A DNA stretch of 64,000 bases from the NCBI GenBank assembly GCA_023101725.1, contig JALJCO010003053.1, forward strand, positions 620,001-684,000, read 5' to 3'. Origin of the DNA: Atherinomorus stipes (Eukaryota > Chordata > Actinopteri > Atheriniformes > Atherinidae). The notes under the pieces were generated by a model. It ran no database searches. It saw only the letters and a list, made by a program, of their open reading frames with translations, and had not been told where the DNA came from. Each line of letters starts with the position of its first letter. The stretch's first letter is position 1. Made by a program: the position numbers and the translations under genes. Of this stretch, positions 1 to 11,296 are shown piece by piece.

Positions 1-729
1 GAAGCGAGAAACCGTGATTCTTTTAACTTGAGGGAAGATTTAGGGAGAAACGCACCACTAAGCTCTTCATGCTTTCTATGGTGGAGCTAGATGGAGAAGA
101 CTGGGGTTTTACATGCCCTGTCTCAGTTGCTTCTCTGCGCTAAGCAGTCTCCTAATGTAGTACCTGACACGAGCTAACACTGCGATCAGTTCATGAAGGT
201 GTGCGTGACTCCACCCTTCGACGCGAACTACGAGGCTTATTGAGAGAAACCTGATTGTAATTTGATGTTAGAGAGGAGGATTAATGTGGACTTGGAGGAC
301 CGTCACGAAGTGTAATGTGGCTAGGAATAGAAATATAGTAAGTGACAGACAAATGACAACTTGGAAAAGACAGACTCCAAATGAATGCAAGACAGATCGC
401 TTTTACTCTAAAAGGGTGGTTAAAATAATCAAAAAAGGAAAGCGATAGGAGAATTAACCAATGCAGTACGAGAGCTCACTACAAGGCTACCAGTTCTGAA
501 GAAGTAGGGGTGCTAAGACTAAAACTAAACCAAATATACAGAGAGGTAGCCGATTTGTTGCGATGTGAAGGGGTGGGAATATGGCCAGACCTGCAACGCA
601 CACGTAGCCTACCAGTCCCTCCGGGCATGCCTAGTTCTGGGCGCAGGGAAACGGGGCCCTCCATTGCTGTGAGCCGGGCAATGCGAGGCAAGTCAGAAGG
701 CTCAAAAGAATCTCTGACCAAAGAACACT

Positions 730-1122
730 TTCTGGATCATGCGGTAGGACAGTGCCCTGAAGTGGATATCCAGATCGGAGGTGTTCCCCCAGATGCTTGC
801 TTGACACGGGAAGTAATGTAGCACTTTGACTGAAAGTTTTTAGGAATCATCTCCATGGCGAAGATGAAGATATGCACTGTACTGCCAAGTGGCTAAAAAT
901 AACAGCAGCCAACAAGTTGCCACTGCCCTCTTGGGTTATGTAGAACTAGACGTACAGGTGATGGGACTTGCTATTCCAGAGTGTGGTTTCCTAATAATCA
1001 AAGATGATGGAGCGAAAAAGGGTAACACCAGAGAGACAGATTCATCCCCGCCTGGCATAATAGGAATGAATATTGCAAAGCGGTGTAGACAGTTAGTGCT
1101 CTCTGAGTTTGACACCCTCTAG
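730..1122 (+). pseudogene. Retropepsin-like protease remnant of the Gypsy element
   Basis: A stretch reading CPEVDIQIGGV (about 750-785) leads to a catalytic Asp-Thr-Gly-Ser at 803-814, but the DTGS lies in a different frame from the preceding residues, showing a frameshift. Downstream (889-1010) the reading GYVELDVQVMGL resembles the stretch that follows the protease core in fish Gypsy polyproteins. No intact protease is encoded. Confidence 0.6.
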
Positions 1123-1779
1123 GTGGGGAGCTGGATTCCAACTGGAGAGAGGCCTGCCACCGTGTACAGGAAGCTGAGCTGGTGGAAAAGGTATCTGTTG
1201 CCCGTGTCGCCAATAAAAACAAAGTGCGAGTCCCCGCGTCATCGGTTACCTGTCTTGTTAGGGGTCACAGTAAACAGTCTGAGGCATGCTGTTTGAACCA
1301 GGAAACGCTCCCTGCCAGGTGGGTTGGCCGTGATCCCAACCTTGGTATCAATGAGTTAGTGTTTCCTGTCCAGGTAATCAATTTTCCAGGAGGATTTATG
1401 GCTGTCACTAAGGCTAGATTAGGAATCCTCAGTCAGGGCAGTGCGTGGATGGTGACCCATATGAAGTAAAGTTTGGCGCATTTCTGCTGACCATGAGGAA
1501 GTGAGCATCAACCAGAAGGATTGCCAGGAAACCGATGGTGACATACAGACCTGCTGAGCCGATTACAATTGGAGGTACACCAGAGGAACAGGCAGAAGTA
1601 AAGGTTCTCCTGAGAAATATGCAGATGTCTTTGCACTTCATGATGAAGATCTGGGGTACACGGATCGTGTGAAACATGAAATCCCTGTTTAGATGAGGCA
1701 CCGGTTTCTCAGCCATAAGGCGCATTCCACATAATAATAAAAGAGGTTAGGGACACATTCTGACTGTTGCGAAAAGGAG

Positions 1780-2300
1780 TAATTCAAAGAGCTCAAGTTC
1801 TTATGCTTCACCAGTGTTTTGGTCCGCAAGTCAGATGGAAGCCTGGACTCTGCGTGGACTACCGAGGTAAAGCAAAGACCAGACGCGATGCATTCCCCTT
1901 CCCGATTGAGGAAAGCTGGTGCTCTGAGTGGTGCAGAGTTCTTCTCAAGCATTGATCTTGAAGTGGCTGCCCAGGTGGCAGTGCATGAGAAAGACAGAGA
2001 CAAGACGGATTTCCACACCATTTGGTTGTATGAGTACTTGAGAATGCCTTTCGGGTTTGCACGCCCCAGCGACGTTTCACGTCTCATGCAGGCCAAATGA
2101 GTGATTTGGTCTTTCAGATGGTGTTGTCTTTTGGATGATCTGCTTGTGTTCTCAGCAACATTCCAAGATCATCTGGTGAGACTAGAGACTGTCCTGAAAA
2201 GACTAGGGAGACTGGGCTTAAGGTAAAAGTTGAGAAATGCCCTTCCTCCAGCCCAAAGTCAGGTTTCTGGGTCATGAAGTCTAGCCAGGGATTAGTGCGG
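1780..2300 (+). pseudogene. Gypsy reverse transcriptase remnant
   Basis: Two overlapping frames carry complementary pieces of a retroviral-type RT palm: a VRKSDGSL stretch near 1819, a VDYRGKAKTRRDAFP stretch near 1855, FFSSIDLE near 1938, VAVHEKDRDKT near 1977 and LYEYLRMPFGF near 2025. The active-site Leu-Asp-Asp is at 2131-2139 followed by LLVFSATFQDHL. The frame changes at least twice between these blocks, so this is a pseudogene. Confidence 0.8.
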
Positions 2301-2436
2301 ATCCGACAAAATAAGTGCCGTAACTAAGTGGCCCATCCCTAGTACTGTGAAAGAGCTGAGGTCTTTTAGGATTTTGTAGTTACTAAGGAGATTTATTGAG
2401 GGTTTCTCCCAAATCGCGGGACCACTTCATGATGTT

Positions 2437-2830
2437 GTGAATGTATGTATTAAGGAGAGCAGTCAGGTCAGGTCTACGGCTTTTTATTTCGGCCTGGACA
2501 CCACAGTGTTTACAAGCTTTGAGCTACTCAAGGAAAAGTTAACCAGTGCCCCCACGCTAGGCTACGCTGACTTTAGCCTTCCCTTCACACTTGAGACTGA
2601 TGCTAGCAGTCTAGGATTAGGTGCTGTCCTTTATCAGACACAAGGAGGGAAAAGGAAAGTCATAGCTTATGCCAGTAGGAGACTCAGAGGGGCTGAAAAG
2701 AACGATCAAAACTACAGCAGCATGAGCTTGAACTCCTAGCATTAAAGTGGGCAGTCACAGAAAAGTTTAGGAGTTATCTACTGGGTTCTAAGTTCACAAT
2801 CATAACAGATAACAACCCCCTGGCCACCTG
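2437..2830 (+). pseudogene. Gypsy RNase H remnant
   Basis: The segment encodes FTLETDASSLGLGAVLYQ (about 2585-2640), which holds the first catalytic Asp of Ty3-type RNase H, then VIAYASRRL, and after a frame break LALKWAVTEKFRSYL and ITDNNPL. This is the usual RT-connection/RNase H module between RT and integrase. The interruption after about 2739 breaks it. Confidence 0.75.
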
Positions 2831-3399
2831 TCCACAGCTAATCTAGGAGCCATTCAGCAGAGATGGGTTGCTCAGCTGTCCGTATTTGACTTTGACATCA
2901 AGTATCGTCCTGGTCGTTGCAATACTGCCGCTGCGCCCTTTCCAGGCAACCATCAGGTGGGGAGCCAGAACCCGACAGCGAGGATGCAGAATATGACGGC
3001 TGTGTAACCATATGTAACATGCTCAGGGCAGGTACTGATTTAGGCCTAGATTTAGTTGCAGCTGGAGTCAAGGCTTGGAAGTAGGCTGCTGATGCTTCAG
3101 AGGCAAATGAGGAAGTGGTCAGTGAGACTGTGCAGGACAACACTCCAACCATGCCTGGTTACTCTAACGAGGCTCAGCACTTCCAGGCATCAGATCCAAC
3201 AAGTGTTTTGGAGTTTCTGGCGGAGACAGAAGAAGCCTGGTTACCCACAGAAAATGGGACTGCCTAAACCTGTGGTTCCTGTTGAAACAGTGGGCCCGTA
3301 TCAGAGAAAAGGATGGACTTCTGTACCGTGTGATTGAGGATGCTCAATTTGGACAGTGTCATAGCTGCTGTTACCAGCTTGTCTCAAGGCACAAGTGCT

Positions 3400-4260
3400 A
3401 AAAGTGTGATGATAAATGGGGCACAGGGAATTGAGCGAAAATGAGTTTATTGAGGAGAGATGTTTTTGGGGAGGAATGTATGAAGATGTGGGCAATGGGT
3501 GAAGAAATGTCAGAGGTGCGTGTTAACAAAAATGCCACATCCCAGAGTTAGGCACCCCAAACTCCCTTTTTGGCTACTCGCCCACTTGAAGTTGTCGCTG
3601 TTGACTACACCACACTTGGGCGCCACAGATGGACGTGAAACGCTCTTGTATATGATGTGTTCACCAAGTTAGTAGGTTTTTGCCACACGAGATCAAAAGG
3701 CAGATACTCAGCCAAAATCATACTGAAGAGTGGTTCATGAGATATGGGGTACCAGAACGTCGCACTCAGACCAAGGCAGAAATTTTGAAGTGCAGTAATT
3801 GTGGCTATGCAAACTGTATGGGGTGAAAAAGACTCGGACAACACCACACCACCCCCAGGGTAATCCTCAAGTGAGAGGTTCAACAGGACGTTACACAACC
3901 TCTCCGTACGCTTCCCCCTGAAAAGAAGCGGCGCTGGCCTGAACATCTGACAGAGCTGGTGTATGCTTACAATGTTACGCCACATTCAACCAAGGGTATT
4001 CACCCTGTTACTTTGTTTGGTGTCCATCCCACTTGCCAGTTGATGCATGTTAGGCCGGGAGCCAGTGAAGGATGACAAACTGGACTGGTTAGCGGTACAT
4101 AGGAGCGTCTCCAGGACGCACATGCCAGAGCCAGAGAATATGCGGAACGGAAGGCTGAGAGAGAGTCATTAGCAAAAGGGAAAGTGTTTTGCCCACGGTT
4201 GACATGGGCAGTCAGTGTATCTCCGCTATCGACCACCAGGAAGAAATAAAATTAAGATGC
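3400..4260 (+). pseudogene. Gypsy integrase remnant
   Basis: Blocks typical of the integrase appear in different frames: CFWGGMYEDVG and a KKCQRC-like piece of the HHCC zinc region (about 3460-3515), the first catalytic Asp in AVDYT (Asp at 3603-3605), RYGVPER followed by HSDQG holding the second catalytic Asp (about 3740-3785), then C-terminal chromatin-binding-like sequence to about 4260. Many frame breaks make it non-functional. Confidence 0.75.
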
Positions 4261-4946
4261 CTGGGCAGCTACCGTGTACAAAGTGGTTGATATCCAGGGG
4301 ACAACATACAAGTAGTTCCTCTGGAAGGAGGGCCAGTGAGAAGGGTGCACAGATCAAACTTAGGCCGTGTGTTGTGCCCACACAGCACCAAAGCTAAGGC
4401 AAATGACAAGAGGTCGTCTCTGCGGAAGAACATGAGGAGCCAGGGACTGAGGTTGAACACCCAGAATTCATCTTGATGGAAGAGTTTCAGTACCCAGAGA
4501 AACAACCAGTGAATCAGGAACCTGAAAACTGGATGTGATGGTTAGAGAGCCAGGAGATGACTTTGAAAAAGAGCTGAGCAACTGGAGCGTGAGGATCTGT
4601 GGAAGCTGGAGGAGAATGAGGATTTTACTGAGGACGACCGGGAGGAGGAATCAAACATTTGCCCCTCACCTGCACCAGGAAGCATCAGCTTGCCTTATGA
4701 AGAATCACAGGCAAAACCTGCTCCAATTCCAAGGAAGAGGGAAACTGGGAAGGCTAAAGCAGGCCAACCCACACCTGCACAGTAGGAGTAGGAGAGAAAA
4801 GAGGGGTAATAAACCATTTCTCCAGGTCAGATGTCGAGTGTCTTAGTAGATGTCTCTCCGTGTTGTGGTTGGTTCTTTACACCACCAAACTTGGGGAAAA
4901 TGGATGATAGGAAGTCATCGAGGACGTTGACTTGTAGAGGGGAGAA

Positions 4947-5998
4947 TGTAACAAGTGAATAAATAAAGTTTCAGTGTGAAAGAGTTTTCTTAGGTTTAGT
5001 TCATGTAGATTTGTGTTGCTTTTTGCTATTTGTTCTGTAATATTGTGATCACTGATCTGAGGTTTTTGGGGACACTGCCCCTTTAGAACGGCGTAGGTTA
5101 GGTGATGCACGTAGGATGAGTTACTCTGGTTTGTAAGGGAAGTCTGAGAGAGTTGAGAGACTGAGAATAATGGTGGTTAAACTAAGGTAAATGTCTAAAA
5201 TAAAAAATCTGCTATAATGTGTGTCAAAAGTGTTTGGTGCCTAGAAGCAAGTTTAATGATGATGGCTTTGTTTCCTGATGATTTCTGTAGATTGCTGAAA
5301 CGTGCAATGCTGTCTGTATGTAAGAGCCGACCACGTGTGAGCGGAAGGCGCTGGGTTGGGTAAGTTGTACTCCTGATGGATTTAAAGTCTGTTTTTTTTT
5401 TCTATGTATTTTGTCAACTTTCTTTGTTTCTGATTGATCCAGAGGGGAGAGATTTTGCTGTGTCACAACTTGTGAGGGTGTGTGCTGGTGAGCAGGCCGC
5501 CTCTAAAAAAAGTGAGTTAATTAGTTCTTCACGGTACTTGAAGTTCTTAAAAATGTTTAAAGCATTTAATTCATGAATGTATGTTTATTGGGTAAGATGC
5601 ACTTTAATGAGACATACTTGTGGCTGTGATATTCCGGTAGCCATGTATTTCTTGAATTTTGCTCTGTTTTCTGTTGTTTTGGGTAGGTCACTACTGTTGT
5701 CTATACTGCAAGGTTTCTTTTTTCTGTCCTGTGTCTGTGCAAGTGCACCTGTCTCTTACTAATATTGAGTCCTGACTGTATAGACTGAATGAGTGAAGGG
5801 CATGGTAACTTGTTTTAGGTCAGTAATCACTCAAGTGAAGCTGATTTGTGATCCTTATTTTGTATTTTTATTGTTCATTCCAACTGTTAAAATTCACAAC
5901 AAAAAAATTATACTGTGTTCTACTGGGCACAGTCGGGGAATAAAAGACCCACAAAGAGAGTTTTTGTGTCCTGTCTTTGCCATTACGACTGGGTCACA
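4947..5998 (+). repeat. Probable 3' LTR of the Gypsy element
   Basis: A purine-rich tract AGAGGGGAGA ends just before TGTAAC at 4947, as expected for a polypurine tract next to a 3' LTR. The proposed end at 5998 reads GTCACA, giving TG...CA termini that are nearly inverse (TGTAAC/TGTGAC). An AATAAA signal is at 5939-5944, about 55 bases before the end. The ends are inferred because the matching 5' LTR is not in the window. Confidence 0.55.
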
Positions 5999-6433
5999 CT
6001 TATATAGCAGCCAATAATTGTATTTGGCTATATTTGGCATCACATCACCATGCTTGTAGTAGTGACCTCACAGCAAGAAAGTTCCTGGTGTTCTAAAAAT
6101 TAATTCTACACATTGAGACATTCTGGGTTTCTGCACATGCGCACAACATGAAAATGTCATAGCTACATAGATTAAGGATTCACCCATAAATCCATGCTAC
6201 CTTCAACTCTATGTTTGAACAGCTGTTGTGATACTTTTGTCAGCTGTAGCTAAGTGTTGACGTTCTAAAAGTAAGACATCCTACCTGCATAAATATACTA
6301 CATAAATTAGCATACTTTGACAGTTTCATTTACATTATTGAAAAATATTCCTACATCAATTTATTCAAAGTCTGACTTTTGAATGTCTGTGATGTTATTT
6401 CTCAAGTTCACACTTTGGAGAATAATGGAGAAC
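5999..6433. other. Spacer between LTR element and inverted-repeat element
   Basis: AT-rich sequence in which I see no gene, repeat or RNA. Confidence 0.5.
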
Positions 6434-6485
6434 TTAAAGGAGCCGTATCATGAAAAATGGACTTTTAAAGTGGAAATGCAACGGT

Positions 6486-8030
6486 CAACCAACCTAACTT
6501 TATTTACTAGACCGAGTCCTGGTCTTATCAATAATTATATACTAAACGTGAAAAATATAAGCATATAAAAGAAAAACGTTGCGAAGTTTGCCGTTTTTAG
6601 GACAAGTGCGCCGCCATCTTGCAGTACTTTAAGCTCTGACGTAACTGGGTTGGTTTCCGCTCTGACTCTGCATTAAATCAATAGAAATAACCAGCTACGC
6701 TGCACTATTATTTACAAGCTGGAACATGTTTTAGAAGATTAATATGATGGAAAGCGAAGCTGGGAGGCCAGTTGAGCGTCCAGATCCTGTACCATTACAC
6801 CTTGTGACTGAGGAGAGAGGAGGAGACGCCGGTCCTGGTGTCAGGAGGGACGGGTTGGCAGCACCTGTAGGTGTGGCTGCAGTTCAGCGATGCTGCAGGC
6901 TGTCTGCTGTCAGGAGGTCTACATGGATCAGATCATCTGTGGAGGATTTTGTATAACAATTTGGATTACACGTATGGATTATTGTACCGGGAGGTGGACG
7001 TTTTGGAGGCAGTGCTGTCCCTGAAGTAGATCCGGGCGGAGACACGGGAGCATCCGGGAAAACAGCAGGTAAGCTAACTAAGCTAACGGTAGTAACCAGC
7101 AGGTACGCTAACTAAGCTAACAGTAGTAACCGGTGGTTTAATGTAAAATAAAATAAATGCTATAGCGAGACAGGGATGCGATGGGAAAGATGCAAAGCAT
7201 CCAGGCTGCAGGGTGAAGAGGGAGCGGGAATGGGGAGTGTTTGGTTTAACCGGACCCCGCCGTGGGAAACTGGGAGTCCCGGTTAGAAAGTTTTTATGAC
7301 GGTCATTTCGCATCAACCTGCTCCAGAGCTGTTCTACTCATCATCAGGCTGTGGGGAGGATTTATGAGTGTTGCTGTTTGACGTGTGTTTAATAAGCGGC
7401 TCAAAGAGGAAAAGAGGCGGAGAGCTACTGATGTCCGGCACAGACTGATGCTGCAGACCGGTTCGGCCGGTGAGTGGATGTCACCGGCGGTGATATTAAA
7501 ACACTCAGAGCAGCTTCAGCCTTTTGTCTGTGAACTTCTAGCTTACCAGAGTCCAAGTCTCCTGTCATTTTGATAATTTTCTCTAGAAAATTCTCACTTC
7601 ATGATCTGGAGTCAGGAAGGTTCCCATTTCAGAGCCGCCAGCAGCAGCAGGACCGGTTTCTGATTCAGCTGGAGGTTGTTAACTGTCCTGTCTTCAGCTT
7701 AAACTTTGGAAAACTTGCTTTTAGACCAGGAAGATACAGTAGTGGTTCCCCTTTTGTCTTTTCTTCTCCTTTGGCTCACCACTCTCCGTCATTCAGCTGT
7801 TTTCTTTATAATTGTGGACCGGACCAGAGGACTCTCATTCAAGACCGCAGGACCAAGCAACCCGGTGACGTCAGAGCTTACATCAGAGAGTACTGCAAGA
7901 TGGCGGCGCCCTTGTCCTAAAAATGTCAAACTTTGCAACATTTTTTTTATATGCTTATATTTTTCACATTTGGTATATAATTATTGATAAGACCAGGACT
8001 CAGTCTATTAAATAAAGTTAGGTTGGTTGA
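6486..8030. mobile_element. DNA element with ~170 bp inverted repeats
   Basis: The left arm (6486-6652) and right arm (7857-8030) are inverse copies over about 170 bases with only scattered differences. They share CAACCAACCTAACTTTATTT at the outer end, AAGACCAGGACT-type sequence in the middle, and GACAAGNGCGCCGCCATCTT further in. The inner ends carry ACGTCA/TGACGT sequences. The 1.2 kb core has no recognisable transposase; it holds a duplicated 34-base unit at 7073-7131 (GCTAACTAAGCTAAC repeated). It is probably a non-autonomous element; I cannot assign the superfamily. Confidence 0.65.
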
Positions 8031-8124
8031 GTGACACTGTGTAACAATTGTATATATCGCAAGCAACTCGCTAGTACTTTTCATCATGTGCATTCACGTG
8101 AAACCGGGCAGACAGCAGATGTAT

Positions 8125-8614
8125 TGTTATGTCTGCTGTGGTTGTATTGTTTATGCAAATTTGAGTGTGCAGGTGCCAGGCCGTGATTGGTGGATGCTCC
8201 TGTTGCCCTGCCGGGATTGGTCATCGCGTCACAGCAGGTTCCCTATAAAACCCTCATCTGGAGACCAAGGAGCCACTCATCTTCTCCTCTTCCCAACCAG
8301 CAGCAGGCTGCCAGTTTCTTTGGTTTGTTTTCTCCTGTGTTTGTAGTAGGGAGGTAAGTGAATTGTATTTTTCTTTGTTTTGATTTTGGTAGGTTAGATT
8401 TGTCATTGCAGATTGTTTAGTTTGGTTTGTTATTTTGGCCTTGGCCCACCCTGAATTAACCAATACTCCTGTCATTTCAGCATTTGTCCTAGTCAGTGTT
8501 TTGTTGTAAATAAACCTTGGCCTTGCTGATAACTGTCTCTGTGGCTGCTTGGGACATGAGGAAGATGAGTCACTTTCATGTTGTGTCTCGGTTACCCCTA
8601 GACGAGGCATAACA
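8125..8614 (+). repeat. Probable solo LTR (~490 bp)
   Basis: The segment starts TGTTATG and ends CATAACA, a perfect 7-base inverse with TG...CA ends. Inside are two GATTGG (inverted CCAAT) boxes near 8185 and 8215, a TATAAAA at 8243, and an AATAAA at about 8509, in U3-R-U5 order. A consensus-like donor AGGTAAGT lies near 8351. Flanking bases do not form a target duplication, so the insertion may be old or rearranged. No matching internal retrotransposon body is adjacent, hence solo LTR; origin from the Gypsy group is a guess. Confidence 0.6.
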
Positions 8615-9112
8615 CGGACGACAGCCGCTGCATGTAAAGGCATAAACAAGCCTCTATGTGAAGAAGTGGTCTGTCAGTAACAGTGACTTCAGTCCACATC
8701 TCTGATCTGTCATGGCGATGTCGTATTGTTTTCCCTGACCCATGTTTTACTGTCTTAATCTTGGCTTCTGTGATCAAAATGACATCTGGTTTGTTACCGA
8801 CGGCTGTCTGCCCGACTGCACGTGAACGCAAAAGCATCACCTAAACCTGAGCCGACAACTCCGGGGTCTCCGGGGTTTCCGTGGTTTCCTGCTGTCACGC
8901 TTTACTGAACGTAAAAACATGGCGACACAACATCGTAGTCTCCACCTACCCGTTTGATGTACAGCATATTTATGAATGATATGAACGGCAAATTCAGAGC
9001 TTACAGGAGCACTTCAGTTTGTTGATCGGAGTGATTAATGGAAAAACACTTTTGAATGAAATAATCAATTTTTGTGACTAGATACAGGAGAACTTGCACA
9101 ATATCCCTTTAA

Positions 9113-9496
9113 GCATGTTACTTTGTTATTTCCTCACTTAAACTTTAAGTTTTTTTTTTTTTTTTTGTGCATATAGTAATATGTATATGAATATTCAAGC
9201 CAAGCTCCAGCTCCCTTAGCATGACTGACCACCAGTGTGCGCAATGAGGTGGCAACAATCATGAAGCGACAAATACGCATATGCAGCGTCATGGCAAGAC
9301 ACCCACTTCAAGAGAAACTTGAGGAGAATCCAACCTATCCACACTCTGAGGAAGAAACAAACAGCCTGCGGGAAGATTTCCTCAGAGACAAGCAGCCATC
9401 AGCTAACAGACGTTCGCTCTAGAGTTCAGAAGAAAAGCTTCCCCTTTTTTTTTTTTTTTTAGCTCTAGACAGCACAAGTTGGAGTAATGTGATGCT

Positions 9497-9530
<34 letters not shown>

Positions 9531-9698
9531 TAGTTGCACTGGGGAATGAATCAACCTGCCAGAAGTGGTTGGATTTTATCTTAAGGAGCAGAAAAAACTC
9601 AACTTTGTGTGTGAACTTCATGCCTGACAACTTCATGAATCTCGGGCCGTAAAGGTTTTTTTTTTTTTTTTCTCCTCTCTGAGTTCTTCTGACACCTG
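9113..9698. other. Spacer with poly-T tracts
   Basis: Three runs of T (about 9150, 9447 and 9657) and a GT microsatellite; no gene recognised. The small open frame at 9237 has no recognisable similarity. Confidence 0.4.
9499..9528. repeat. (GT)n microsatellite
   Basis: About fifteen uninterrupted GT units. Confidence 0.95.
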
Positions 9699-9887
9699 GG
9701 GCCTGTACGACGAAGCCGGATTAACATGCCCGGGATTTTCTGTTCTGGGTTGACTTAACCAGACATCTGCGGTCTTGATAAACGGTACTATGAAGCTGGT
9801 TATCAATCGGTGGCTAACGGGGTTTTCAATCTTAATAGTGGCGCTCACATAAAAGAGGGGCGTTGGGAGCATCTGACCAATCGAGAA

Positions 9888-10125
9888 TGGAGAAAAGAGA
9901 GCGACATATTTCATATGGAGGAGCAGACGATGATGCTTAAGAAATATGAAGAATTCAGGATCATCATTCCTGAATGATAACACGACATTATCATTAGGAA
10001 TGATAATAAGTGGTCCATTTATGCTGCGGCAACACAGTCGCCGCAGCAAAAGCAGGATAATGCTGGCTGTCAATGCGCAGCAAGTCCGTGCGATTGTGGA
10101 ACAATATCGGACTCTGATCATTTAG
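9888..10125 (+). pseudogene. Harbinger Myb/SANT-like protein remnant
   Basis: Reading EKRERHIFHMEEQ and MMLKKYEEFRIII (about 9890-9965) resembles the N-terminal helix region of the Myb-like DNA-binding protein encoded by fish Harbinger elements. Further pieces, NTVAAAKAG and a final VNA-like stretch, follow in another frame (about 10030-10080). A stop after IIIPE and frame shifts disable it. In intact elements this protein helps transposase bind the ends and enter the nucleus. Confidence 0.55.
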
Positions 10126-10736
10126 TGTTCATCACACTGGCGCTTCCTCAGTATATTTGCTTCTCATACTGTGCATATGGATATTTTAGGCTCATATCGT
10201 TGAATGTGTTGTAACCCTTCCCATGCCGGCATGGGTGGGTGTGGCTCCATAAATTCATGTTTTCTAATGTGTGACCTCTTAATCACATTATTCAGAGCAA
10301 CCCCGCAGCGCAAGACTATCATGGGAAAAGTAAAGAACAAATAAAATATATTATCCACGGCCATTGGCGAGTTCTATGCTGCCACACTCTTTCATGAATG
10401 AATGGAATTCATTTATATTTGTGAGCCAAGGGAAAAAAGCGAGTAGGCTATTACATGACATGTTTTTGCATACGTTTTCAGTGTCGCCAACGGTGTGCAT
10501 CAAACTACAGTGAATGAATGAATAAATAAATGAATGACGTTTTACTGAGTGGGACCGTGAGCTATTCGGCCACAAAAAATAAGCTTTTCAGCTACATCAG
10601 TACAGCACTAATTTTTTTCACTCGAGGTGAGGCGTTGGGTCTATATCAAAATTAATTCAATAAGTCTAACATTAATAAAACCTCAGTGTGATGAAGAGCA
10701 TCTGTGGTGTTGTCGGTGTCGGTGTGATGCGTTACA

Positions 10737-10928
10737 TTAGTGATGTACGGCTCTAAAGCTGAAGATGTAACGGAGTCCAGCAGAGGAAAACCTACATCTT
10801 TCATATAAAGTGTCATGTGGCAAATCAAAAAGGGCTGCACCATCTCTGAATATTCTCTCTCTTCTAAGAACTCCTCTCACAATCTGCGCACCGGCATCGA
10901 CAGGATCTTCTAAAAATGGGCAGGCCAT
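10737..10928 (-). pseudogene. Harbinger transposase N-terminal fragment
   Basis: A 63-residue minus-strand frame begins MACPFLEDPVDAGAQIV and continues RRERIFRDG and LYERCRFSSAGLRYI, the characteristic start of HARBI1-like Harbinger transposases (DDE nucleases). The frame then ends, and no catalytic DDE core follows in the remaining 1 kb of the element, so this is a truncated relic within a non-autonomous copy. Confidence 0.8.
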
Positions 10929-11296
10929 TTTCCAAGAGTGCTGATTGGTCAGGGAGTGGTGCTTTCATAGTCGGAGATCTCTTATCCAGAACTTAACCTG
11001 GTCCAGACCAGGTTAGGCGTTCAGCATAAGTTACCAGGGAGATATAACCCGATCAGAAGTGACCAGCGTCATAGGACGAAAAACCCAGGGTTAACCCTGA
11101 AGTTACCTCGATAAAGAGAAAATCCGGCTTCGTCGTAAGGCCCTGATGCAGTTCCCACCATAAAAATGCCTCATGGACAGACAACACCACAGTGAGTGAA
11201 AACATCTCCCACCTCAGCTAACTGTTAGCTATGACTTGTTTGCTAATTTACTTGTCAGGGTCTCTGTGGTCCGCATGTACTTCAAACTTTTGAGTC

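Larger units (their letters stand above)
1..5998 (+). mobile_element. Degenerate Gypsy (Ty3-type) LTR retrotransposon, 5' end outside window
   Basis: Remnants of the pol domains of a Gypsy element occur in the canonical order protease, reverse transcriptase, RNase H, integrase, all on the plus strand, followed by a purine tract and a probable 3' LTR. The coding parts are spread over all three frames with stops and frameshifts, so the element is dead. The first 480 bases are AT/GC-balanced with no coding signal I recognise and are presumably the upstream gag or leader part. No 5' LTR is visible, so the element starts before the window. The RNase H-last order of some other LTR families is excluded because integrase follows RNase H, as in Gypsy. 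Confidence 0.85.
6434..9112. mobile_element. Candidate TTAA-flanked composite DNA transposon
   Basis: A TTAA at 6434-6437 is followed by AAGGAGCCGTATCATG, and the right side ends CATGCTTAAAGGGATATT in the opposite sense, with TTAA at 9109-9112. Both boundaries therefore read TTAAAGGR followed by a loosely similar sequence in inverted order, the pattern of TTAA-targeting transposons (Kolobok or piggyBac-like classes). Terminal similarity beyond about 10 bases is weak, so the outer limits are tentative. The strong inverted repeat and the solo LTR listed separately lie inside these limits. Confidence 0.35.
9699..11142. mobile_element. Non-autonomous PIF/Harbinger transposon
   Basis: The ends are inverse: left GGGCCTGTACGACGAAGCCG and right, read in reverse, GGCCTTACGACGAAGCCGGA. 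Both ends are flanked by CTG (9696-9698 and 11143-11145), a 3-base target duplication of the CWG type that I recall for fish Harbingers. Inside are remnants of the two proteins that Harbinger elements carry: a Myb/SANT-like protein on plus and the transposase on minus. The element is 1.44 kb, about half a full-length copy, because most of the transposase gene is deleted. Confidence 0.85.
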
